A DNA stretch of 64,000 nt, from positions 930,001 to 994,000 of the forward strand of contig CALYLX010000159.1 of the NCBI GenBank assembly GCA_944990035.1, given 5' to 3'. Below are positions 1-10,615 of the stretch, one piece after another. The notes beneath the pieces were generated by a model, which was given only the letters and a program-made list of their open reading frames with translations, was not told where the DNA came from and did not search any database. This DNA comes from Clitopilus passeckerianus. Lineage: Eukaryota; Basidiomycota; Agaricomycetes; Agaricales; Entolomataceae. A program made the translations under genes and the position numbers. Each line of letters begins with the position of its first letter. Position 1 is the first letter of the stretch.

Positions 1-210
1 ATTGAGAAGTTGAAGACATTTGCGACATCTGACATCCCAATGGAGGAGCTGTTTATTCCTACCTTGACTCCTGGCCCCTCCACTTCAGCAGGACCATCCA
101 CCCCACGCAAACGTGCATCCGAGCACTTCACTGCATTCTCGCCAGCCACTCCTTCTCCCGCCAAGAAATCTCGCCGCCGTCGTGCCAATGACAACGAGGA
201 TGAAGCCTAG
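1..210 (+). CDS. 3' end of an unknown protein, low-complexity basic tail (partial)
   Basis: The reading frame is open from the left edge to a TAG at 208-210, giving the last 69 residues of a protein that starts outside the window. The tail is rich in Pro, Ser, Thr and Ala, then has a run of Lys/Arg (KKSRRRR near residues 55-61), which could act as a nuclear localisation signal, and an acidic end (DNEDEA). No domain can be named from this piece. That it is a real 3' exon is inference from the open frame and the non-random composition. Confidence 0.45.
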   Translation: MEKLKTFATSDIPMEELFIPTLTPGPSTSAGPSTPRKRASEHFTAFSPATPSPAKKSRRRRANDNEDEA

Positions 211-764
211 GTCGGGATCAATTGAACCATTTTTGTTTCTTATTGGTATTCTCTATGTGATTCTCTTTTTGCTGCTTCAACAGTGGCTTCTATATCCCTA
301 CTATATCGTATTCGTGTATTCAACTGCAGACATCGCCTCGAATCTATACATGTGTGTGTTATTTTCGCAACCCCAGATACGTAAGGGAGCGGGCCTTGCC
401 GCTTGCCGGCCCTAAGGGTTTATACAACACCAAGGATCAATTGCAGCTGAAAACTTGAATGGCCAAAAGAACAGACCTTCGGCCGGCATCCCGGCTAGAA
501 CAAACAACGCGTCAACAACGCGTCCCAGCGCCCATCTGGCTTCCGAGTCCCGACTACCCAAGGTAATCTTCTTCGAGAACTAAATGGATCATGATACGAA
601 TGTTCATCTCGCAACACCTTGGATTAGGTGGCATTTGCTCCTCAAGTTGTCTAGTAACAGGAATAGGAAGATGACGCGTTGAAAACACGAAACAATGGAA
701 TTTGTTTGATAACTACAAGTACAGGTGGCGAAGCAAGAGTATACTGAGATCACATATGTACACT
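211..764. other. Intergenic stretch without a recognisable gene
   Basis: Probable 3' flank of the left-edge gene and 3' flank of the convergent mycocypin gene. I see no supported reading frame, RNA gene or repeat. Confidence 0.5.
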
Positions 765-1410
765 CTACTCAGGGTCAACTGGATCAAGGACCCAGTAAGG
801 CTTCTCTTCGTCCGGCATACCAATCGGCAAGACTTTGAACACAACCTAAGAGCGTCATCAGCACCGAAGGTTTAGTATATCCAATTAATTTTCTCGTACC
901 AATCCAGCACCAGTACCAGCAAAACACTCCGCGCCAATGACTTGAATGTTGGGGCCGATCCTGAAATCGGTCAAGTTTACCAAAAACTCCAAATTAGTTT
1001 CTCTCCATAATCAACTCACGTGTAGGCGTTTGGTACGCCATTGTCCAGGGGCCGAATTACCCATCCCTTCCCCATGTTGTTGGGACTGGCGATGATTGGC
1101 CTTCCGGATTCAGGATGTTCCGGTACATCCCATACGACGGGAAGGCCTGGTCCGGGATGGACAAAGGAGATCTGATAGACTCCCTCCCTATCCTCTGCTG
1201 GTAAGAGACGCCACTGTCACGAAGAAATGGGATGAGTCTCCAGTTCAGGCAGAAGTGGGCCCTGCTCACGCTTGCCCTCTCGACGACAGGAGGAATAAGT
1301 GGGCTGAGACGGATAGGTTCGTGGAGACTGTCATTGACTGCATATAAGCCACCAATCCCGCTGGCTGGGCCAGCGCGGAGGTGGTAGACTTTGTTCGGGG
1401 AAATAGACAT
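765..1410 (-). CDS. Mycocypin-like cysteine protease inhibitor (clitocypin/macrocypin type, MEROPS I48)
   Basis: Four exons: 1410-1270, 1213-1020, 960-900, 845-765 (introns 54-59 nt, phases consistent), 158 aa. The length, the start (VYHLRAG, then GIGGLYAV about 20 residues in), the PPVVER segment before a Trp, and the end (VFKVLPIG then YWVLDPVD) follow the layout of the beta-trefoil mycocypins, inhibitors of papain-like and sometimes asparaginyl endopeptidases described from a few agaric genera. There is no signal peptide, as in characterised mycocypins, so the product should be cytosolic. A TATA-like element lies about 80 bp upstream. Such proteins are thought to protect fruiting bodies from grazers; that role is family knowledge. 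Family assignment is from remembered pattern only; another beta-trefoil inhibitor or lectin family is the alternative. Confidence 0.72.
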
Positions 1411-1483
1411 TTGTATCGTTGAGTAGATGTAAAGCGTGTTCGTAGAAGAAGATTGCTTTGGTCAATCCTCCTCTCTTGCTACG

Positions 1484-1492
1484 CCTTATATA
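1484..1492 (-). promoter_or_regulatory. TATA-like element upstream of the mycocypin gene
   Basis: Reads TATATAAGG on the minus strand, about 80 bp upstream of the ATG at 1410. Position and sequence fit a core promoter. Confidence 0.5.
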
Positions 1493-3240
1493 CCCCTTCA
1501 GACCTATATTCAAACTGAGTTTAGATGCTGAAAGATGAAGTCACGAGTATTGTACTTTGGGAAAGTTGAAAGACTCCTGTCAGAGTCACAGTCTGAGCCC
1601 TATTCTCCACCGAGGGACACTGACTCCACAGCCGAGGTTTGACAGGCTGATTGCTGGGCACATGAGTTTGATTTTGGGGTAGGAATCTGTTCATTAGAAA
1701 CGGTGTCGCAATTCTGGTTCCCCAGGCCGTCCGAAAGTTAGGCCCCCAGAAGGTCAAAGAGATTGTATGAGGTCGAGGCTTGTTTATTGAATCGACAGAA
1801 AGCCTTGCAGCGCTTCCACTACCGGTGGAATTGACCAGTTCAGGAGAAGATACACATAATACTGCCAGCAAGTGTTCAGATTACTCGAATGCATTCGTTC
1901 TGTCAAAGGTTTTAAGATTTGATGGGAGGAACATTCGAATGTACGTGACCTCGACTTCGGGGCAATGTGTTCGGCTACGACATCGTCGTGAACGATGTAA
2001 AGAATAAGCAAACCCTACGTCTAGAGCCGCAATCCACATTCTAATCAATTCTCTCGTCCTCCGGCGATACAGATACACAGCAGTCAAATTCCCAGTCAAT
2101 GAGGTCGCAAGAGATTATTCAGAGAGAGCTCGGCGTCACACTCAGTAAAAAGGAAAAGTCAGTGCTTGGTCACTGGACGGTCGTGATTGACTGATGGTTG
2201 TAAAATGTCGTTTTTTGATACTTCGTACTGACTAGAATAATGACTATATTTCGGTTAGTAACTCTCATAACTGATGACCCTGATTCCGATTGATTCCGCT
2301 TCAGCCGCCAACGGTCAGTGAATGGTCAAGACAGTCAGATCTCGGTCATGATGCTAGTCATTCTCTAGTCAGATATTTTGAGCCGCTTTCAGTTGCCAGC
2401 TGGCGTTATTTCGGTCTATTGAATATTTGGAAAACCCTTTTATTCCAAACTACGCTACAATACACGATCATATCTAGAGGGCTGTAGAGTAATACATTTG
2501 GTTAAGGAAAATCCAATGAGGGGATCCTGTGAGAGCCGGTTTGGAGGACGGTCAATAAAGGTCAAGTAAAATGGGCACACACTCACAGGAGGCCCTTCCA
2601 TTGGGTAGTTCCGACTCCTTCCTGGACTCGCAAATGGATATTGGTCCTTCAGTGCTGTCCGGTCCAACGATACTCCCTGGTTCTGAAAACCTCTTCAGTT
2701 TAGTCTGAGTTGGAGGAGCATGAGTAGATAAGTAGGGTAGCTTACCAAACATTATGAGGCCGTTCGTTTTCCTATGAGGGTACCGCAGCCAGCAGAGGAC
2801 AACCGAGCAGGAGGAGAAGGAGGAAGACTCGGAACAAGTCCAACAGCGACGCGACAAGTATTGTCAAAGCACGTGATGTCGGTGATCGCCGAAGGACTTA
2901 GCAGAAATCAAGACCACCAGTCGATGAGGCTCAGACTTGGAAGTTAACAAATATATTCCCAATACATGATGATGCCTTCGATCCGAGTATTCCTGACTGC
3001 CTTCAATAATATGAATCTCTGCCAGGGCAAAAGAACTCTACCTGCCTACTCAGGCAACATCTCCATACACGCATTCCGAATCCGTCATCGAAGCTAGACT
3101 ATTTCCAAGATGTAGGACCTTGCAAGGGCCAACTAATTAGTGTATATTGTACATAGTCAATCCAGTTCAGTATGCAGAGCGGTTGTGGGGTGCTTATCAA
3201 CGAGAAAGACCACAATAACTGGACTGACTATAGACGGCGC

Positions 3241-3301
3241 AATTCCGACTATGACTGACCAAATTCTGACTATGACTGACCACATTCTGACTATCATTGA
3301 C
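3241..3301. repeat. 21-bp tandem repeat, about three units
   Basis: Three head-to-tail units of about 21 bp, at 3241-3261, 3262-3282 and 3283-3301, sharing the core TTCTGACTATGACTGACC with one change in the first unit and decay in the third. Confidence 0.6.
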
Positions 3302-4068
3302 TTCCATCTGAGTGAACGTAACTTCACCTCGGCAGAGCAGCCGAAATAGTTGATAGGCGGTACGACCCTGATGGAAAGGCAAAAATGTGACCAGACCATG
3401 ACTTCGAATGACCTAATACTGATTTTCACCGACTTTCTTTTTTACTGAGCGTCACAGCTATTGAGTTCAGTAAGCTCCGCCGAGGCCGAATAGAAGGGAT
3501 AGAAGCCGCCACATTCCAGCTGTCTTCATCTCCCTCGCAGACGTTTTCGTAAGTTCATCTGTGGCTCCATCAGAAGATGATTCGAACGAGCATGGGAGTA
3601 TAGTGGACGCCGCCAAATGAAATCAATAATAACCCGTGATTACTCATGAGTCTGCAGCCAGGAATCCACACCAACAAAAATCACCTCGAGCTCACCACTG
3701 ACCGCCACCGTGACGTCTCGTCCCGAAGAGGTAGAATAGGAAGCTTATACTGCTAATCAGCCTACGTCTTCGTCTTCGCCTAATAAATTTTAGTATGCAA
3801 GGCGAGAGCAACGCCATCCGTGCTAAAGACGTAAATCTATTGTAGACCAAGTATTATGTTAGAACAACGATGAGGGGAAAGGAAGGATAATACATACCGC
3901 AGCCTCAACGGATCAAATGTGAACCTGGGTGTCATATACCCAAAGTCGACATAGCGCGTTTCAATTTCGAATCCACCTTAGCCTTTGCTTTGATCTCCGT
4001 CTACGTAGCTGCATTTGACGCACTCATTCTCGTACCCACACGTGGCCACATGTTCTTTGCTCGAAGAA

Positions 4069-5193
4069 TTAGTCCAGCGACAGGAGAAATAATAAAGAGA
4101 AGAGTAGTGACATATGATGAAGAGAAATGAGGAAGCATGATAAATAAAGAAAGGAAATGCGTCCCTTTCTTCGTGTCATGCGTCCTCGAGTGTCCTGATA
4201 TACTAAAATATGCCGCCCGTCGTTATCTCCTTTCTTCGACGGTGCAGCAAAGTCCAGGTGGGTAGCGAGGTTAAGAGCCCTCATATGCAACATCTCCAAA
4301 CGAATGTGGCTTTCACATGCTTCGTCGTTCAAACATCTTCCGTTTTGCATAGGACCGTATCCGTACCCTCCGTCGTGATTTCTTCTGCACTCCCTCTCGA
4401 ATCGTACTTCTTCCTCCGTCCTTCCCCTGCAGGTGACCGCAAGCCTCAATGCGGAGGGAGATGGGGTCCCAGGCCGCTGGAGGCGACGACCCGATAGCTA
4501 CAACAGCAGAAGCAGCCGATACCTCAACGGGGGTGGGAGGTTTAGGGGAACCGCTTTTTCCAGGAAAGCAGTGCTCCGAGTGCCAGTAGGGAGGTATGGG
4601 TGGATGATCGGCAAGAACGACGCCGACTTGCAGGGATGAGTGGGGATGCAGCACTTGTGTCGGCTGTAACCCCTTTGGCACTCTTGTTTGTGATACTTGT
4701 AGAACCAGGCGCCAGCAAGGTGAACGAGGTGAAGCGTTGGAGATAACGGTGCGGACGAGGAGGCACCAGCCGGCGTTCCTGTCTCCTGTTGGCACAGCAG
4801 CTGGGTACGGGGAGGGGAGAGCCCAGGTAGTGGAAGCTGTTGCTGGCTCGACGAAGTCAGAAATGTAACACCGCGATTGAATCGAGAGCTGACGGTGGTA
4901 GTGACAGCGGATGGGCTCGTGCACGGAGGAATGAGGCCTTGAGGTAAAAAGCGCTCCCAAAATCCGCATCTCGCTAGGCCGCAGAAATGGCGATGAAACA
5001 GACTGGGCTCGGAGCCGGAATGTACTGTGATTTTTCGGTTTTTGGGTGTTGCGCTTTGAGCGTGCATTCGTAGGCGTCGTTCACGGCCATCCATCGAAGT
5101 GATACAGATATCTGTCTTGCTAGATTTGATAGATTTGGATGAATCCGGGGGCATCATGGAGGGAAAGAGAATACGCGGGGAAGCGTTGTCCAA
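4069..5193 (-). CDS. Hypothetical protein, weak model
   Basis: A two-exon model, 5193-4523 and 4426-4069 with a 96-nt GT-AG intron, gives 342 aa in phase. The first part is Ser/Pro-rich with scattered Cys and His; the second has a basic, Cys-containing stretch (CRRNHDGGYGYG) and ends in a hydrophobic tail of about 28 residues that could be a membrane segment, or may be untranslated sequence. I recognise no family. Competing open frames of similar size overlap it, so it may not be a gene. Confidence 0.25.
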
Positions 5194-7561
5194 GGGCCGG
5201 CCTTGTTGGCTTGGCTCTGTGTTCTCTCAGGTGGTCGTGCGAGGGGAGTGGGGAGTTTTGGTAGACATCTTTGGATGGCTGTTAGTGACTGTCGCCTGCA
5301 GCCGAGTCAGCACTTACCCAAGTATCCTGACCCATATCCTCCTGCCCCAAGAAATCCGTACCAATGTAGAAACTAATATTTACCTGCGAATATTCTTCGG
5401 CGGAAGCTCTAGCACGACGATCGGTATTTGGCGCCAGTGACCCAATGGGTTGTGAGGAGCGAGTTGACCAAGAGATGGTTGGCGAGAACGATGACCTATT
5501 GGCAGTACGCCCAAGCCGACACGAGAAGGTACCCAATCCACGAGACTAACACTGGCCACGCTCAACTATGCCTACGAGAGGCATGGCGTAAGATTCTGAA
5601 TATATTGAAAGACAGTCAGTGGACATACCAATAGGACCTGCTTCGTATTCGTTGCAGTAATATTCTGGTTTGTCGTTGAAGCAGCAGTGGTGGCCGTTCT
5701 ACTCGTTCGGATTGTTCCTTCCTAACAAGGGCTCTCGTAACCGGGCCTCGCATCTACTTTTGATCTTAGATGAATCAGAGGGGAGGTAAGAGTAGTAGTG
5801 GATGCTTGGGTTCTATGGTCTGTTATATTTTTCGTAGGGGTCGATACTCCTCGGTAAATGAGTTGGCGTGGAAGGAAAGGACATGAGGTAACGGAGGACA
5901 GCAAGGCGGTCATAACGCAAAAGCCGAGGTGGTAAGAGGGAAGGGAGAATCGATCGACAGTGGGATGATGGAAGGACGAGGCAAGAGTTGCGTTCTCTCC
6001 ATCGGTCACACTTTGTCCCGTATGCAGATTGGTCTTTTCAACGTCAATTATTCCGGCACTCATAATGACTCTACCGTCCCGCCCTTATACCACTACCTTT
6101 GGAACGTTTGAACCATAGAAGCCTTTGCGCTGCGTTCATCTTTCCAATGTAATGACTATCATGCTGCACCCTTCCGCCTTCAAACACTGCCAGTGCTTCA
6201 GTCTCCATGACAATGGATTTGCAAACGAAGCCTCCACACCAGAAAAGTCAGGAAAATGCGTAGAAATTTGTTCATCGTATTCAAGCTCGGGATGGCTTTA
6301 TCAGCACGCTACAACAGGTCGTTTTTATCGAGATTCCCAGCTCCCGACCATTTTCTGGCGATGGTCTCCCAGCCTTTTTGTACCTCTTATTCACCGTCCT
6401 CTGAAATGCCAACGTATACACCGGAGGTGTTATCAAGGAATATCGAGCCCTATCAACATGATCTCGCAACAAGCCCTCCTCTAATTCCTCAAAGTCACGT
6501 ACACACTGAGGATGTGCGCCTTGCAACACTTCCTTCCTTCCCTCCATCCCATCGGCTAATGCTCCCCCTCAGCAAACCTTCGGCGAAGGAAAATCCGCGA
6601 GCCGAACGGGTGGAGGCGCTCTGTCTACTAGTGCTAGCCATGGCGGCCCTGCACAACCTTTCGGCATGTCGACCAACTTGAACGCCCACCAACGAGCACC
6701 CAATGCCAAGATCTCATTGATCACTCTCGAACTCTTCCCTGTGAGCGTGTCTTCCCCGAGAATGGAATAGAATTGCGGGGGATTCGCGCTACATTGGTTG
6801 GTGTCACCTACGCCAGGTCTGACCAAAATATTCACGAATACTAACGATAGCCTTACAGAAGCTACTACCACCCACGGACTCAGCGCCGACGTTGAAGAAA
6901 CCAAGGACTTTAATGGCTACGTGAAGCATGGGCCTCTATCCTTCCTCGGCTTCAACTTCACATTCAACAAGCTCACGACCAGGCCGACCTAGCAGTCTTT
7001 TCGCGCATGAAGCCCTCACCAAGGTACATCCTTGGCTCTCTTCATTCCACCCACAGAACTAACATACTCGTTCAGGTCCTGCCACCTGCTACATGTCCCC
7101 TGTCAACTTTCTTCTGGTGAAATTTTGCGAAACCTTTTGCTTCGATGCTCGCCACTGCCCAATTCCAGTCCCAATTCGAATCCGCATCCTTACATTCACC
7201 GTCATGATGGGGGTCCTCAACAAAGTCGTGGCCCTGATTCTCTCTTGACCTACGACGCAAGCCCAGTCACAAGAAGATAACTAGCGGAAATACCAACGGA
7301 CGACTGGTTACGTCATTGAGTCAGTGTCCGTGTCTGACACTGTACCTCGCAACATTCTCACTCTTGGTTTCCGGTGATCCTCCTGGTACGGTACTCGATA
7401 GAAAATGACGTTGGCTAGCAGATATACAAAGCAATTGATTATTAAGCTACGAGCATGGTATACGGGAAGTAGAAGCATGAGAGGAATGAGATCATAGTGG
7501 TAAACATATATTGCTATCGTGAAATGTAATAAACGTTCTCATACAAAAAGCACAATGAAAT
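5194..7561. other. Intergenic stretch with possible gene debris
   Basis: Only short reading frames. Between about 6665 and 7250 on the plus strand there are protein-like stretches, including a hydrophobic segment with TFTVMMGVLNKVV near 7200, but no model joins them without breaks and I cannot name a family. Possibly a decayed gene. Confidence 0.35.
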
Positions 7562-10500
7562 TCAGATACCATAATGGACGTAAGGAACCCAGCTGCGAAA
7601 GCCTTTCTTTTGTTCCCGGAGCTTCGCTGTCGCAAGATGAAGGCCATAAGCCGCGTCCCTCACATCTGGCGGTGCATCCTTGCCGTTTCGGAACAAATGA
7701 CCATAGAACACATCTGCTACAATTGGTGCATCAGAGTCATATATAGGCCTGAAATCAAAATTGAGTTGAGCGTTGGAAGAGCAGAACAAGGAGATGAGAC
7801 GACATACCACATTGTACCAACAACACTTCTGAACCCAGCGAACATCATAGTTGCGACCAGATCAAGTGATTCATCTGGTCGATCGCTATCCCCCTTTGCG
7901 GTCTCGCAAGCACTGAGGTATGCCAAGGCCGCAGAGTTGGAGATCTGACATTCTTTGATGATCCTCGACATCGTGAGTTTACCTCCACTGAGCAGGAGAT
8001 AGCTCTCCAGCGGGTCATCCAGGTTCTGCAAGCCATGGCATCCGAAGTGAACGATTGAAGACTGGTGGATATCAGGTAGCACCACATCAATCTCGTTTGG
8101 TGTACTTTGCAATCCAAGACGGGCAATCAACCGTTCACTATCTGGTATATGTTGGCGGATGTTGTCCAGCTCTTTTTGAGCAGCAGGAAGGGAATTTCCA
8201 CCGGGTGCTTCGGGCTCGATGATTGCTGTCATCTGGAAAGTCAGAGGAATCGGTTGTTGAGGGTGGATAAGGTCCTGTGGGGAATTGCAGTATGACGATA
8301 CAGCATATTGGAAGAGACAGTTAACGGGTTCATTATTGTCGGAATATATCCCTGCGGCGTGAATTGGAAGGGAGACGAATGCACCCGATGGACACCACCA
8401 AATTCTTCTTGGTGAATGTGTCTAGAGGGAGTCTTTAGCGATAGTAGATGATAGGGCTCTCGGCGCATCAAACTCACCGGTTGTAATGCTAGCACCTCGA
8501 CCACAGGTTGGACCACGCAAAGCCATAAAAAAGCCAAAGCAACGTGCAAAGGATCTTTGTTTGAGATAGAGAGTCGTTTACGGACCAAACCGCGAGACAG
8601 CAATGCTTGAAGGGTGTCAATTGCCGTCCAAACCTGACGCTGAGCATCGTCAATCGACCTCAATCCACCTGCAAGAGACATATGGAGCAGGGATTTCAGA
8701 GCCTGCAGGTGTGTTAGTTCAATATCGGACAATGCAATGTGCTCCACGGTGCCGGATGCATGCATGATCAAAACATCGCATCCGAATTTTGATGTGTTCA
8801 ACAAGACAACGGGGCCGTCGTGGGAGGCACGCCGTAAAGACGCGAACGAGGGGGGCAACAAAAACCCCTCAAAGCCTGGGATCCTCCGAATTTGCTCGAT
8901 GATCTGGCGCCGTTTATCTGCGAGCTTGGACAGGCTTATAAAGATTCTTGGCGTCGGTTTATCAGATGCCGGCAATGATGTGTGAAGATGATCTGTAGAG
9001 CCATGGGATGCCTGTTCGAGCTGTCTGGAAGTATCAAGATATTCCCCGGCCAGGATTGGGTTAACAGCGGCGAGTTCGTCAACGGGAGCACGCAGCTGGA
9101 GGGCCTGTGACCAAAATATGGAGCGACCGGTTGACAAACATATGACAGCAGTCTCAAACTGACTCTGGCTAATGGCACATTGTGCTGCATTTCCAACGAG
9201 TGCTCGACTATGTTCCAGCACATCCCGTCGCTCCTTCAATGTGAGATCAATAGACGCAAGTAGTGGGAGAAGTTCCAGGCCATAGAGGTATGCGTTGAGG
9301 GATGTGGCAGGACGGTGTGTCCGAGCGAACGCAGCAAGTGATTGTACTGATTGGAGACGGTTAAGCAACGAGCCTGTTTCGTATCGAGATGCCAAATCAA
9401 AGAGGCTGAGAGCATGCTCTACATCTGTGTGTTTTCCCTTACGTTCGTATCGGATACGGTGCAAGTTACCCAGGTTGTTGAGGGAGCTCAAGCGATCAGG
9501 ATGAGGGGGAGGTCGTAATTCCAGTGCTTCTCGGTGCAGCCCAATGCATTCCTCGAGGTCTTGGAAAGCTCCCTTCTGCTCGAAACGAATCGTAAGGGCA
9601 CCAGCTAGGTTGTTCAGCCATAAGGCGCGATCAGGGTGATGTGTAGACATTATCCTCAAGCCTTCTTTGTTGAGAATAATGCACCGTTCCAAGTCCTGGA
9701 GATTCCCTCCCAAGCTAAAACGGGTCGAGAGTGCATTGGCCAGACAGCTCAAGGTTGATGAACGTTGGGGATGAGGCGGCATGCGGGAGCGCAAAGCGGC
9801 CTCGAGATACGTGATGGCCTCCCGCAATTGAGATATTTCGACAGCTTCCTTCGTCTTCTTCGCGCCAATCCGGAATAATTTAGGCCCCTCCTCATCAACC
9901 GCTAGTGCCCTTTCCATGTAGTCATTTATCTCGTTGACCCCTCCCTCACATCTGCATTCTGTAGCCCGAAGCCATCCAATGTGGGTAAGCGCCGCGAAGG
10001 AGATGTATGAGAGTGGAACATTGCCTCTGCAGAGATATTCCGCTTCACGGAATTTGTTTGCCGCATAGGTCAACTCCACGTTGCCGAGACAGTCGAGATA
10101 TCTCATGACAAGTGCGTTTCCTAGTAAGATCATGAGCTCTGCCTTCTGGAGGACTTGTTTGCCTTCGGTGTACAGTTTGGCCGACTCCTCCGCAACCCAT
10201 ATGATGTCGTCAAGGGTGGCAGTATCGACACACTGTCGCCCTTCAGCTATCAGCTGGATTGCAGTTTGTACTTCCTCGACATTTTCGATATCTTGTCCTG
10301 TGGTCTTGAAGAAGCACAATGAGTTAACGTCTAAATTATCAATATAATGGTACTGACTTCTTTCGCGACAACGATGCAAATACCTTCCTCGTGCGGGAAG
10401 CAAGCTTCCAGATCCTCTATGCACCCGAAAAAACAGTATCGCGTGAGTAGCGCCCTTCTGAGATGGTGATGTAATATTGAGCGGGTTTCTTCCGGATAGG

Positions 10501-10615
10501 TTTCATCTTCTAGAGCGCGCCGTAAGAGAGATATGGCGGTGTTGAGAGGAAGGATATTGAGGTCATTTCTGACTGTCGCCATGAATCTCTTGAGGACAAA
10601 CAGGATCTCCCCCAT
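7562..10615 (-). CDS. TPR repeat and CHAT domain protein (caspase-like peptidase)
   Basis: Four exons: 10615-10358, 10304-8478, 8421-7808, 7748-7562 (introns 53-59 nt), 961 aa. The first two thirds are helical TPR-like repeats of about 42 residues (for example GNLQDLERCI and GAFQDLEECI). The last 270 residues are a CHAT domain, a clan CD cysteine peptidase fold related to caspases and separase. It starts with RRIWWCPSGAF and has the paired catalytic motifs HFGCHG (His near residue 824) and LSACETAKG (Cys near 867), so the active site looks intact. Such proteins are numerous in agaric genomes; substrates are mostly unknown. The ATG at 10615 is the first in frame, but an upstream non-coding or short coding exon cannot be excluded. 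Bacterial TPR-CHAT proteins are triggered proteases in immunity; for this fungal one that role is only inference. Confidence 0.88.

Larger units (their letters stand above)
1411..4068. other. Gene-poor stretch
   Basis: Beyond the mycocypin promoter and the short tandem repeat at 3241-3301, I see only short overlapping reading frames in all frames with no recognisable domain. The section 2130-2400 is dense in GTCA/TGAC words, like the tandem repeat, and may be related degenerate repeat DNA. Confidence 0.4.
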
